Source: Simplicispira sp. 125
Lineage (GTDB): Bacteria; Pseudomonadota; Gammaproteobacteria; Burkholderiales; Burkholderiaceae_C
Direction of reading: 5' to 3'
DNA length: 64,000 nt
Assembly (NCBI RefSeq): GCF_003096555.1
Contig: NZ_QEKM01000001.1
Coordinates: 3,472,001-3,536,000, forward strand
A model generated the notes under the pieces. The model was not told the origin of the DNA. It did not search any database and saw nothing but the letters and a program-made list of their open reading frames with translations. Position 1 is the stretch's first letter, and each line of letters begins with the position of its first letter. Below, one piece after another: positions 1-7,945 of the stretch. The translations under genes were made by a program, and so were the position numbers.

Positions 1-112
1 CGCCGCCGGCATTGCCGCCTTCGCGGTGGCCGCCGCGATGTACGTGGCGAGCGGCCTGCTCATCGCCTGGGCGGGCGCGGCCCTCGAGAAGAAGCTGCGG
101 ATCCTGAAATGA
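1..112 (+). CDS. amino-acid ABC transporter permease, C-terminal end only
   Basis: The frame starting at base 2 gives 36 residues and stops at TGA 110-112; the rest of the gene lies before the window. What is visible is a hydrophobic helix followed by a short basic tail (EKKLRILK), as expected for the last membrane helix and cytoplasmic end of a HisM/HisQ-type permease. The next gene on the same strand is a full permease of that family, and these importers usually have two different permeases side by side. The family call rests mostly on this neighbour, because the fragment has no diagnostic motif. Confidence 0.5.
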   Translation, partial: AAGIAAFAVAAAMYVASGLLIAWAGAALEKKLRILK

Positions 113-188
113 AGCACCCCCCGAGTCGCTTTGCGTCTTCCCCCTCTCTCGCTGCGCGGGAGGGGGGCGCACCCGGTGGCCTGGCAAA

Positions 189-238
189 GCCAGTTCCACG
201 GGTGCGCTGGCTTGGAGAGCGCCAGTTCCATGGTTGCG
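189..238 (+). repeat. two near-identical 18-bp direct units in a GC-rich spacer
   Basis: The 155-bp spacer between the two permease genes holds two 18-bp units, 189-206 and 221-238, both beginning GCCAGTTCCA and differing at 2 positions. The rest is C/G-rich with runs such as CCCCCTCTCTC and GGGAGGGGGG that can pair. No gene or clear promoter was seen. The spacer is long for a permease pair and looks like an inserted intergenic element. Confidence 0.4.
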
Positions 239-267
239 GGTGGCGCGCAGCGCTATAGAAAACTGCG

Positions 268-1068
268 ATGAGCCGCTCTCTGGAAGACATTCTGTTTGGC
301 GATCCCCGGCCGCAAGCCCGGGTCGCCCGCCGCGCCGCGAGCGCGGTCACGGCCGCCGTGCTGCTCCTGCTGGCTGCGGGGGTCGTGCTGCGCTTCCATG
401 CCGCAGGGCAGCTGGGCGCGCGGTACTGGGAATTCTTCGCCTTGCCAACCACCTGGGCCTTCCTGGCCAAGGGCCTGCTCGGCACCGTGGCCTCGGCGGC
501 CATGGCCGCCGCGATCGCGCTGTCCCTCGGGCTGGTGCTGTTGCTGGGGCGCCTGGCGCGGCCGCGGCTGCTGCGCTGGCCGAGCGTCGCGGTCATCGAG
601 TTCCTGCGTGGCACGCCGACGCTGCTGCTGATCTATGTGTGTTTTCTGGTGCTTCCGCAGATCGGGATCAAGCTGAGCACCTACTGGATGCTGACCTTGC
701 CCGTCGGCCTGAGCACCGCAGCGGTGGTGGCCGAGGTGTACCGTGCCGGCGTGCTCGCCGTTCCCCGTGGCCAGACCGACGCTGCGCGAAGCCTGGGGAT
801 GACCGAAATGCAGGTGTTCTTCGTCATCGTCTTCCCCCAGGCCCTTCGCTACATTGTCCCGGCGCTGGTCGCGCAACTGGTCATCGTGGTCAAGGACACG
901 ACCTTCGGCTACGTCGTCACCTACGGTGAACTCATGCAGAACGCCAGGGTGCTCATCGCCAACTACCATGCGCTGGTGCCGGTGTACCTTGTGGTGGCGC
1001 TGCTGTATTGCCTGGTGAACTACGCGATCTCCAAGGCAAGCAAGCGGCTTGGCGAGCCGGTGCATTGA
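268..1068 (+). CDS. amino-acid ABC transporter permease (HisM/GltK-like)
   Basis: A 266-residue inner-membrane permease of a polar amino-acid importer; it would form the channel with the partner permease upstream and be driven by an ATPase outside the window. About five to six hydrophobic segments are visible. The family signature EFLRGTPTLLLIY lies at residues 111-123, and the cytoplasmic loop that docks to the ATPase (EAA-like: AARSLGM with surrounding residues 156-194) is intact. The glutamate/aspartate subgroup is a guess from overall likeness; substrate cannot be read from a permease. The ATG at 268 has only a weak ribosome-binding site. A terminator follows 40 bp after the stop. Confidence 0.88.
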   Translation: MSRSLEDILFGDPRPQARVARRAASAVTAAVLLLLAAGVVLRFHAAGQLGARYWEFFALPTTWAFLAKGLLGTVASAAMAAAIALSLGLVLLLGRLARPRLLRWPSVAVIEFLRGTPTLLLIYVCFLVLPQIGIKLSTYWMLTLPVGLSTAAVVAEVYRAGVLAVPRGQTDAARSLGMTEMQVFFVIVFPQALRYIVPALVAQLVIVVKDTTFGYVVTYGELMQNARVLIANYHALVPVYLVVALLYCLVNYAISKASKRLGEPVH

Positions 1069-1107
1069 CCATCGCTCAGCATGCTCCATGCAACTTCGCC
1101 AGAAATG

Positions 1108-1141
1108 AAAAGAGAGCGGCACTACTATCGCTCTCTTTTTT
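1108..1141 (+). terminator. Rho-independent terminator after the ABC permease
   Basis: Perfect 11-bp stem AAAAGAGAGCG (1108-1118) with CGCTCTCTTTT (1129-1139), 10-nt loop, then a T run. The A run on the left arm means it can also act for minus-strand transcripts. Confidence 0.85.
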
Positions 1142-1180
1142 ATAGCTGCTAGCGTTTGCCCATAAAGCGCTAGAGTCTTA
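1141..1180 (+). repeat. Comamonadaceae-type intergenic repeat, copy 1
   Basis: Forward copy of the 40-60 bp element found nine times in this window: TATAGCTGCTAGCG...AAAGCGCTAGAG, with the inverted core around 1150-1173. It abuts the terminator of the ABC permease. The 150 bp beyond it up to 1333 hold only another C/G-rich hairpin (about 1218-1242). Confidence 0.8.
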
Positions 1181-1333
1181 TTTCATCTGATATTGAGCAG
1201 ATCTCAGAGGGTTCTCGCTCCCTCTCCCGCAAGGGGCGAGGGGGCCAATCCCGAGCGCCGGTCTTTGTACAGAGGCGGTTGTCCCTGTCCGAGGTATGTC
1301 GCCCATCAGATGATTTCATTCATATCCCGGTAT

Positions 1334-1621
1334 TCAGCGCCGTGCCAGTGGCAGCAGCGCCGCCATACGCCAGACCAATGCGCGCAATGCACGGCGCAGC
1401 GCCGGGGTGCCTGCCGGTGTGAAGGCGGCCTGCAGCACCTCCTGCTTGGCGCAGCGCAGGGCTGCGCGGTCATTCGCCTGCAGGGCGGCCAGCAGGCGGT
1501 CGTGCAGGCGCGCAAGGCGCAGCGCCTCGGCGGGGGGCAGGGCCGTTTGCTGCGCGGTGACGGGGGCCATCAGGTGCTGTGCCCAGGGGGTTTCCTGGTT
1601 GAAAGGGTGGGCGCAGTTCAT
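1334..1621 (-). CDS. small protein coupled to creD, function unknown
   Basis: A 95-residue protein, rich in Ala, Leu and Arg and predicted helical (LARLHDRLLAALQANDRA), with no signal peptide, membrane segment or recognised motif. Its ATG (1619-1621) overlaps the creD stop TGA (1618-1620) as ATGA, which is the main reason to believe it is real: this is the usual arrangement for translational coupling. Two cysteines (residues 3 and 57) are visible. It could be a cytosolic accessory of the Cre regulon; no family was recognised. Confidence 0.55.
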   Translation of the reverse strand: MNCAHPFNQETPWAQHLMAPVTAQQTALPPAEALRLARLHDRLLAALQANDRAALRCAKQEVLQAAFTPAGTPALRRALRALVWRMAALLPLARR

Positions 1622-3024
1622 GGCGTTTGCGGCGCTGCAGCAGCGCTCCGTGGGGCGGTCAGCCCGTACCAATTCACCTTGCGCGTGAGCACCATCACCA
1701 GGGCCAGCACGGCAAACAACGCCAGTGCGCCCACGACCAGTGCCGTCTGCTCCAGTTGCAGCAGCACATACAGCAGGCTGTAGAGCAGCGCCATGCCCGC
1801 ACCAAAGGGCAGGCCCCGGCGCACGCTGCCCAGCATGTGGCTGGCGTAGTAGCCCAGCAGCAGCACGCAGGCCGTGGCCGCTAGCGCATAGGCGGCGCCG
1901 AACGGCAGGTGCTCTGACAGGCTGAGCAGCAACAAGAAGAAGCTGCACAGCGCACTGCCGACCAGCAGGTATTGCACCGGGTGCACGCGCAGGCGTTTCA
2001 TCAGTTCGAAGAGGCCCACTCCCACAAAGGTGAGGGCGATGAACAGAACGCCGTACTTGATGGCGCGCTGGGCCAGTGAATACGGGTTCACCGGGTCAAT
2101 GAAGGCCACACTGAAGCTGTCGGCGCAACCGCCGCTGGGCGCGGCTGCTGCGGCAGGCTCGTCGTCGTCGTCGTCGCCGCCGCTGGCCTGGCACACCGGT
2201 TTGCCATGGGCGACATCCTGCTGCGCGGTGGTGGCCAGGGACGACAGGCGCCATTGCGCCGTGAAGCCGTCGTCCCGTACCGCCCGTTCGGACGGCAGAA
2301 AGCGGCCGGTAAACGAGGGGTGCGGCCAGCCGCTTTCCAGCTGTACCTCGGTGTTGCTGCCCAGGGGCACGATGGACAGGCGCTCGGTGCCCACCAGTTC
2401 GAGGGCCAGCGTTGCAGCAAGGCCTTCGGTGGCGCCGATCACGGATTCGGGCAGCGTGGCATGCAGGCCCCGGCTGTACTGGGGATGAAAGGTGCCCGGT
2501 TTGAGCGCCAGCGTCTGCCCGCCCAGGGTGAGCTGCGCCGTGCGGATGCCGCGTGCATCGCCCACGCCCAGCATCAGGATGGGAGCCCCGCACTGCATGC
2601 GCGAGCCTTTGACGGTGGTTTGCGGCTGCAAGCGGGTCAGCGGCGCCCACTGCGCCTGGATGTAGGTCTTGAGCTTGTAGGTGTTGACCTTGTGCAGGCC
2701 CCGGGCACGCTCTTCCATGGTGGCGCCCGATTTCAGCTGGAGCGTCTCGGGCATGGCGGTCAGCAGGAACTCGCGGCGCCGCTCCTCCATGCGGCGCTCG
2801 TCGCCCTTGCCGGTTTCCACGTCCCAGCTCTCCACGCAGGCGCTGTGGATCAGTGGGCCCATCAGCGTTTGCGGCCCGGCCAGGCTGCTGGCCACGCTCT
2901 GGGCGGTCATGCTGCGGTAGTGCTGGCGGTCGCGTACCACGTCTTCGATCAGGCCCAGGCCGAAAAGCAGCAACAAGACGACGGCGGCCAGCGCGGCCAG
3001 TTTGGTGAACCAGGGGTGTTTCAA
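1618..3024 (-). CDS. creD: CreD-like inner-membrane protein
   Basis: Inner-membrane protein of the CreD family, whose gene is the classic target of the CreBC two-component system in enterobacteria; its biochemical role is not settled. Read from a TTG at 3022-3024 it has 468 residues (E. coli CreD is about 450). The TTG is preferred because AGGAGG lies 6 nt upstream, and the product then begins LKHPWFTKLAALAA followed at once by the N-terminal membrane helix. A long periplasmic middle part contains an acidic run (GGDDDDDE), and five to six helices cluster at the C-terminus. It lies 103 bp after creC and overlaps the small gene downstream by 4 nt. Confidence 0.85.
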   Translation of the reverse strand: MKHPWFTKLAALAAVVLLLLFGLGLIEDVVRDRQHYRSMTAQSVASSLAGPQTLMGPLIHSACVESWDVETGKGDERRMEERRREFLLTAMPETLQLKSGATMEERARGLHKVNTYKLKTYIQAQWAPLTRLQPQTTVKGSRMQCGAPILMLGVGDARGIRTAQLTLGGQTLALKPGTFHPQYSRGLHATLPESVIGATEGLAATLALELVGTERLSIVPLGSNTEVQLESGWPHPSFTGRFLPSERAVRDDGFTAQWRLSSLATTAQQDVAHGKPVCQASGGDDDDDEPAAAAAPSGGCADSFSVAFIDPVNPYSLAQRAIKYGVLFIALTFVGVGLFELMKRLRVHPVQYLLVGSALCSFFLLLLSLSEHLPFGAAYALAATACVLLLGYYASHMLGSVRRGLPFGAGMALLYSLLYVLLQLEQTALVVGALALFAVLALVMVLTRKVNWYGLTAPRSAAAAPQTP

Positions 3025-3127
3025 GGGTGTCCTCCACAGTGAATGTGGGGGCAGTCTGTGGCGCTGCCGTGAGGGCACGGTGAAGTTTGTGAGGGCAGTG
3101 TGAAGTCCTGCCCGCTGGGCGAAACTT

Positions 3128-4567
3128 TCAGTGGGGCAGGTGCAGCTCGACCCGCAGCCCCGGCGCGGTGTTGCGCACCGCCATGCGCCCGCCATGCAGC
3201 GCCACCACGCGCTGCACAATGGCCAGCCCCAGGCCCGAGCCGCTGCGCTCGCCGCTCGGGCGGGCAGTGCTGAAAAAGCGCTCACCCAGGCGGGTCAAAG
3301 CGTAGTCGGGCACGCCGGGGCCGCTGTCTTGCACGGCCACCGTGCTGCCTTGCAGCTCCACCGCCACGGTGCTGCCGGTGGGCGAAAAATCGATGGCGTT
3401 GTCGATCAGGTTGCACAGCGCCAGGGTGATGAGTTCGGCCTCCCACGGGCCGCTGGCACCCTGGCCCGCGAGGGTGAGCGCCACGCCGCGCTGCGCCGCC
3501 CGCGCCTGCGTATGGGCCAGCGCGGTGCGGGCGCAGTCGTGCAGCGCCACCAGGCCCTGCGCTTCGGCGTGCTGGCGCTGCTCCAGCTTGCTCAGCTCCA
3601 GCAGGCGGTCGATGAGGCGCTGCAGGCGCTCGCTTTGCTGCACCACCTGGGCGGCAAACAGGGCGCGGTCGCCAGCAGGCAGGTCTTCCTGCAGCAGCTC
3701 GCCGGCGCCCCGGATGGCGGCCACCGGGCTTTTGAGTTCGTGGGTGAGGGCGCGCACATAGGCCTCGATGTAGCCATGCCCCTCCAGCCGGGCGCGCATG
3801 CGGTCCATGGCGCGCGCCAGGTCGCCCAGCTCGCCCGGCACCTGCGGCACGGCCAGCACCGGGGTGGCTGCGGCGGCGTGCGCACCGGCCTCCGGGCCTT
3901 GCACGCTCAGGGCGTAGTCGCGCAGGCGCCGCACGTTCCACACCATCCACAGCGTCACCGCCACACCCACAGCGGCCGACAGCGCCAGCAGCAGCAAACC
4001 GCCCATCAGCACCTTGTGCTCGGCCCGGTCGATGAAACGCTGCACGGTGCGTGTGGGCTTGGCCACGGTCAGCACCCCGGCGATGCGGCTCTGCACAAAA
4101 ATGGGCGCCGAGACGTGCATCACGCCGCTGGTGTCGTCCCCCGGCGTGTCGCGGCTCATGCGCGCACCGTACTCGCCGCGCAGGGTGAGCGCCACGTCGC
4201 GCCACTGCGAGAAATCCTGACCGACCGCTTGCGACTGCGAGTCAAAGACCACGCGTCCGGCAGCATCCGTCACGTAAACGCGGTAGTCGAGCGACTGCTT
4301 GGAAAACCCCCAGATGGCGGCGTCCACCGGGCGGCTGGCGTAATGCTGCACATGCCTGGCAAAGGCGCTGTCCCCTGCCTGTAAGCGCCCGGCGGCCAGA
4401 TCGTCGCTGGCCAGTTCGGCCAGGATATGGGCCGTGTCCACCATCATGTCTTCCATCACCTCGCGCACGCTGGGCTTGATCTCGGCCACGAACACGCGCA
4501 GCACGAAAAACGCGGCAATGCCGTTGATGAGAAAGAAGGCGAACAGCAGGCGGATGCCCAGGCGCAT
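3128..4567 (-). CDS. creC: sensor histidine kinase CreC
   Basis: A 479-residue membrane histidine kinase, partner of CreB. One helix at residues 4-26, a periplasmic sensor region of about 160 residues, a second helix near 188-210, a HAMP-like linker, then the dimerisation/phosphoacceptor helix with ALTHELKSPVAAIRG (phosphorylated His276), an N box (LCNLIDNAIDFSP), and G boxes (DSGPGVP, GSGLGLAIV). All catalytic boxes are present, so it should be active. In enterobacteria CreBC responds to growth conditions and to beta-lactam stress on the cell wall; the signal here is unknown. An intergenic repeat separates it from creB. Confidence 0.9.
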   Translation of the reverse strand: MRLGIRLLFAFFLINGIAAFFVLRVFVAEIKPSVREVMEDMMVDTAHILAELASDDLAAGRLQAGDSAFARHVQHYASRPVDAAIWGFSKQSLDYRVYVTDAAGRVVFDSQSQAVGQDFSQWRDVALTLRGEYGARMSRDTPGDDTSGVMHVSAPIFVQSRIAGVLTVAKPTRTVQRFIDRAEHKVLMGGLLLLALSAAVGVAVTLWMVWNVRRLRDYALSVQGPEAGAHAAAATPVLAVPQVPGELGDLARAMDRMRARLEGHGYIEAYVRALTHELKSPVAAIRGAGELLQEDLPAGDRALFAAQVVQQSERLQRLIDRLLELSKLEQRQHAEAQGLVALHDCARTALAHTQARAAQRGVALTLAGQGASGPWEAELITLALCNLIDNAIDFSPTGSTVAVELQGSTVAVQDSGPGVPDYALTRLGERFFSTARPSGERSGSGLGLAIVQRVVALHGGRMAVRNTAPGLRVELHLPH

Positions 4568-4586
4568 AGGTCAGCGGTTTGTGGTG

Positions 4587-4645
4587 ATTGCTATCAAAAA
4601 TAGAGCTGCTTGCGCTTGATACATAAGCGCTAGAGGCTTATTTTT
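4587..4645 (+). repeat. Comamonadaceae-type intergenic repeat, copy 2
   Basis: Forward copy: ATTGCTATCAAAAATAGAGC, then TGCGCTT...AAGCGCTAGAGGCTTA. It fills nearly all of the 86-bp gap between creB and creC, so it is transcribed if the cre genes form one message. Confidence 0.85.
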
Positions 4646-4653
4646 GCATGAAA

Positions 4654-5334
4654 CTAAACCTCAAGACAGTAACCCATGCCCCGGTGCGTAACGATGTAGT
4701 CCGTCGCCGGGTCTACCTCGCGCAGCTTGGCGCGCAGCGTCTTGATGTGGGTGTCCACCGTGCGGTCCGTGCTTTCGCTCTCATCACCCCAGGCGGCAGA
4801 CAGCAAGGCGTCGCGTGCATGGATGCGGCCCGCGCCCGCCAGCAGGCACGACAGCAGGCGGTACTCGCGCCGCGTGAGCGGCAGTGGCTGGTTGTGCAGA
4901 AGAATGCGCTGGCCGCTGCGGTCGTCGCAGAAGGCCGTGGTGGGTGCGGGCGCCCGCGCCACCGGGGTCCCGGCGCGGCGCAGCAGGGCGCGGGCGCGGG
5001 CGGCCAGTTCGCGCGTGCTGAAAGGTTTGGCCAGGTAGTCGTCGGCGCCCAGCTCCAGGCCCAGCACACGGTCGAGTTCCTCGCCCCGGGCGCTGAGCAT
5101 CAACACGGGCGTATTGCCCGCGGCGCGCACTTCGCGGCACAGGTCCAGGCCGCTGCCGTCGGGCAGGCCTACATCGAGTACCAGCAGGTCAAAGCCGCCG
5201 CTGCTCCACTGGCTGCGGGCGTCGCGCAGCAGCAGGCTGTGCGTGGTGTGCAGGCCTTCGCGCTCGAGCGCATAGGCGACAGTCCGGGCGATGGCCGGGT
5301 CGTCCTCCAGCAGCAGCACGCGCAGGGGTGCCAT
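4654..5334 (-). CDS. creB: response regulator CreB (OmpR/PhoB family)
   Basis: A 226-residue DNA-binding response regulator. The receiver carries the acidic pocket LLEDD (residues 8-12), phosphoacceptor Asp54 in LLVLDVGLPDG, and the conserved Lys in YLAKPF. The C-terminal winged helix is of OmpR type (LTRREYRLLSCLL ... RTVDTHIKTLRAKL). The ATG at 5332-5334 is chosen because receiver homology starts directly after it; longer in-frame forms add only low-complexity residues. It starts 8 nt after the stop of the MarC-family gene, suggesting one transcript marC-creB-creC-creD. No creA was seen. Confidence 0.9.
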   Translation of the reverse strand: MAPLRVLLLEDDPAIARTVAYALEREGLHTTHSLLLRDARSQWSSGGFDLLVLDVGLPDGSGLDLCREVRAAGNTPVLMLSARGEELDRVLGLELGADDYLAKPFSTRELAARARALLRRAGTPVARAPAPTTAFCDDRSGQRILLHNQPLPLTRREYRLLSCLLAGAGRIHARDALLSAAWGDESESTDRTVDTHIKTLRAKLREVDPATDYIVTHRGMGYCLEV

Positions 5335-5342
5335 GGCCGGGT

Positions 5343-5975
5343 TCAGTGCGCCAGCGCCGGGAACAGCTTGCCCAGCCCCTCGGCCATCACCTCCACCGCC
5401 AAGGCGGCCAGGATCAGGCCCATCAGGCGCGTCATCACATTGATGCCTGTTTTGCCCAGCACGCGCGCAATCGGGTCGGCCAGCGAAAAGCACGCAAACG
5501 TGGCGGCAGCGATCACCACGCCATAGCCCACCAACGCCGCGTGTTGCCAGAAGGTCTGCGCACGGTCGGCATAAATCACCACGGTGGACATGCTGGCTGG
5601 GCCGGTCAGCAGCGGAATGGTGAGGGGCACCACCGCAATGCTGGCGCCCGCCGCCGCCTTTTCAGCGCCTTCTTCCAGCTCGTGGGTATTCGTCTTGGCC
5701 TCGGCGGGCTGGGCGTTGAGCATGTTCATCGCACTGATCAGCAGCAGCATGCCGCCGCCGACCTGGAAGCTTTGCAACGAGATATTGAAGAAATCCAGAA
5801 TCTGCAGGCCCAGCAGCGCGCAGGCGGCGATCACGCAAAAAGCACTGAACGCCGCTGTGCGGATGGTGCGCTTGCGCTGGGCCTCGGAAAAACCCTGTGT
5901 GTAGTGGATGAAAAACGGAACGATGGCCAGCGGGTTGACGATGGCCAGCAAGGTGATGAGGGGCTTGAGATCCAT
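5343..5975 (-). CDS. MarC/YchE-family integral membrane protein
   Basis: A 210-residue protein with six predicted helices and family features at the start (LKPLITLLAIVNPLAIVPFF) and in the middle (IPLLTGPASMSTVVIY). MarC-family (UPF0056) proteins are widespread inner-membrane proteins of unsettled function; the old link to multiple antibiotic resistance was not upheld for E. coli MarC. The charged stretch near residues 97-110 is a cytoplasmic or periplasmic loop. It is the first gene of the minus-strand group leading into creB, with 8 nt between them. Confidence 0.88.
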   Translation of the reverse strand: MDLKPLITLLAIVNPLAIVPFFIHYTQGFSEAQRKRTIRTAAFSAFCVIAACALLGLQILDFFNISLQSFQVGGGMLLLISAMNMLNAQPAEAKTNTHELEEGAEKAAAGASIAVVPLTIPLLTGPASMSTVVIYADRAQTFWQHAALVGYGVVIAAATFACFSLADPIARVLGKTGINVMTRLMGLILAALAVEVMAEGLGKLFPALAH

Positions 5976-6096
5976 CTTGTCTCTTCGGGTGAGGGAGTGC
6001 CGATCCTAGCGGGAAACGGCATTGTGTACTGCGCGTTTCGATGGTGCGTGAATTGCACACATTCTTGCGCGCCGTCAGTCTTTCGTCGAACTGTTC

Positions 6097-6125
6097 TTGT
6101 GGTGCATGCAATGGGCCTGTGTAAT
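6097..6125 (+). promoter_or_regulatory. candidate sigma-70 promoter of the first chemoreceptor
   Basis: TTGTGG (6097-6102), a 17-bp spacer, and TGTAAT (6120-6125), giving a start near 6132, about 38 nt before the ATG. No flagellar sigma-28 site was recognised in the 194-bp divergent spacer, which holds no other gene. Confidence 0.4.
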
Positions 6126-6169
6126 ATTTTTTTACAGCTCAACGCCGCGAACCCGCGAGGAGGTGTCCG

Positions 6170-7831
6170 ATGAACTTCAGCGATATGAAAATTTCGACAA
6201 GGCTGATTCTGGGCTTTGCCGTGATGGGGGTTTTAATCTTGGCCTTGGGCGCGGTGTCGCTTTGGAAAAGCAACGCTATCCAGGCTGAATTCAAGGTCGT
6301 GACCGAGGCGCGCCTGCCTCGGGTGGTGATGCTCAATGACATCAAGGGGCACCTGGGGCAAATTGCTATCGCGATGCGCAATATGGTGCTGGTGGAGGGA
6401 AGCGATGAAGTCAAGCGCCAGCAGCAGCAGGTGCTGGCATCGCGCCAGAAGATCGGAGAAGTGCTGGGGCGTCTCAAAGCGGAAATCACGGCGCCCAAGG
6501 GCAAAGAACTGCTCGGGAAGATCGGGGTGCAGCGCGAGCGCTATGTCCAGGCGCAGGAGCGCTACCTCGCGATGACGAACGATGGCAACCTGGGTGGTGC
6601 GCGCAGTTATCTTCATTCCGACGTGGGCCCGGTGTTCGATGCATATTTCGAAGCCGTCGATGGCCTGATTGCTTTCCAGACCGATCTGCTGGGCGAGGCG
6701 GTCGATGCGGTGAGCGTGGCGGTGGCCTCGATCCAGAAAACGGTCTGGGCTGCGGTGCTGGCGGCCTTGCTGGGAGCGATCGTCCTGGCCCTTTGGATCA
6801 TTCGTGCCATCACCGTGCCTTTGCAGAAGGCTGTGGAAGTGTCGCGTGCAGTGGCTGCTGGCGACCTGAGCATGGATCTTCATGTCCAGGGACGGAACGA
6901 AACCGCACAGCTTCTCCAGGCTTTGCAAGAGATGCTCCAGAGCCTGCGCAAGGTGGTGACAGACGTGCGCTCAGGTTCCGAAGGTGTGGCATCGGCCAGT
7001 TCCCAGATCGCCCAGGCGAACCATGATCTGAGTGCGCGCACCGAACAGCAGGCCAGTGCGCTGGAAGAAACAGCGGCGTCGATGGAGCAGCTCAATTCCA
7101 CCGTGCGCCAGAACGCCGACAACGCGCGGCAGGCCAACCAGTTGGCAATGTCCGCCAGTACCGTGGCAGAACGCGGAGGGATGGTGGTGGGTGAAGTGGT
7201 CGGCACCATGAAGGGCATCAACGAAAGCTCCCGGCGCATTGCCGACATCATTGGGGTGATCGACAGCATTGCCTTCCAGACCAACATCCTGGCCCTGAAT
7301 GCGGCGGTAGAGGCCGCCAGGGCAGGCGACCAGGGCCGGGGCTTTGCCGTGGTGGCCAGCGAGGTACGGGCCCTGGCGGGGCGCTCTGCCGATGCCGCCA
7401 AGGAGATCAAGCAACTCATCGGTGCGAGTGTGGAGCGCGTTGATGCGGGTTCTGCGCTGGTGGATCAGGCCGGTACCACGATGCAGGAGGTGGTAACGGC
7501 TATTCGCCGGGTGACCGATCTGATGGGTGAAATCAGTGCCGCCAGCAATGAGCAAAGCCAAGGCGTCGGCCAGGTGGGCGAGGCTGTCACCCAGATGGAT
7601 CAGGTGACGCAGCAAAATGCCGCGCTGGTGGAGGAAATGGCGGCAGCGGCCAGCAGTTTGCGCGGGCAAGCGCAGGACTTGGTCCGGACGGTGGATGTGT
7701 TCCGCACGGGGGATGAAAAGGAGCGCCCTGCAGCAGGTTTGCAGGGCGCTCCTTTCGCCTCCCTTCCGTCTCGTGCCACCAAACCTGTGAAGGCGGCTGG
7801 ACAGAAGGGTTTGCCGCGTTTGACTGCGTGA
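6170..7831 (+). CDS. methyl-accepting chemotaxis protein (4HB sensor)
   Basis: A 553-residue transmembrane chemoreceptor. Helix 1 near residues 10-30, a periplasmic four-helix-bundle sensor of about 160 residues, helix 2 near 191-212, HAMP, then a methylation/signalling rod whose tip ([20 protein letters not shown]) starts at about residue 367 and contacts CheA/CheW. A good ribosome-binding site (GAGGAGG) precedes ATG 6170. The ligand is unknown. Two oddities: 140 bp of the signalling tip are identical to the convergent receptor gene, and the last 45 codons contain a perfect 16-bp hairpin resembling a terminator. No CheR-tethering pentapeptide is visible at the C-terminus. Confidence 0.93.
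   Translation: MNFSDMKISTRLILGFAVMGVLILALGAVSLWKSNAIQAEFKVVTEARLPRVVMLNDIKGHLGQIAIAMRNMVLVEGSDEVKRQQQQVLASRQKIGEVLGRLKAEITAPKGKELLGKIGVQRERYVQAQERYLAMTNDGNLGGARSYLHSDVGPVFDAYFEAVDGLIAFQTDLLGEAVDAVSVAVASIQKTVWAAVLAALLGAIVLALWIIRAITVPLQKAVEVSRAVAAGDLSMDLHVQGRNETAQLLQALQEMLQSLRKVVTDVRSGSEGVASASSQIAQANHDLSARTEQQASALEETAASMEQLNSTVRQNADNARQANQLAMSASTVAERGGMVVGEVVGTMKGINESSRRIADIIGVIDSIAFQTNILALNAAVEAARAGDQGRGFAVVASEVRALAGRSADAAKEIKQLIGASVERVDAGSALVDQAGTTMQEVVTAIRRVTDLMGEISAASNEQSQGVGQVGEAVTQMDQVTQQNAALVEEMAAAASSLRGQAQDLVRTVDVFRTGDEKERPAAGLQGAPFASLPSRATKPVKAAGQKGLPRLTA
7256..7395 (+). repeat. 140-bp perfect inverted repeat, left copy
   Basis: Bases 7256-7395 are identical to the reverse complement of 8355-8494. 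They code for the signalling tip of the two convergent chemoreceptors; identity includes third codon positions and ends abruptly on both sides. Confidence 0.9.
7717..7755 (+). other. 16-bp perfect hairpin inside the chemoreceptor gene
   Basis: AAAGGAGCGCCCTGCA (7717-7732), loop of 7 nt, TGCAGGGCGCTCCTTT (7740-7755). It has the form of an intrinsic terminator with a short T end, yet it lies in frame, 76 bp before the stop codon at 7829-7831. Confidence 0.75.
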
Positions 7832-7945
7832 AGGTGCTGCTCGAAGAGTGCAGCGCTGCGATCGGCGTGCAGTGTGCAGCCGCCAGCAAAAGTACAGGTG
7901 CTTTTCGTGCCGTCACAGGGAGACGGGCATGGCAGGGCGTAGGCG

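Noticed and set aside
253-1122. Minus-strand frame opposite the ABC permease
   Set aside because: Sequence is Gln/His/Arg low-complexity, while the plus strand has clear permease motifs and a terminator.
1193-1783. Plus-strand frame across the small gene and the end of creD
   Set aside because: No homology or start signal; it overlaps two minus-strand genes linked by ATGA.
5976-6169. Flagellar sigma-28 promoter for the chemoreceptor
   Set aside because: A GCCGAT occurs at about 5999 but without a matching upstream element at the right distance; a sigma-70-like site fits better.
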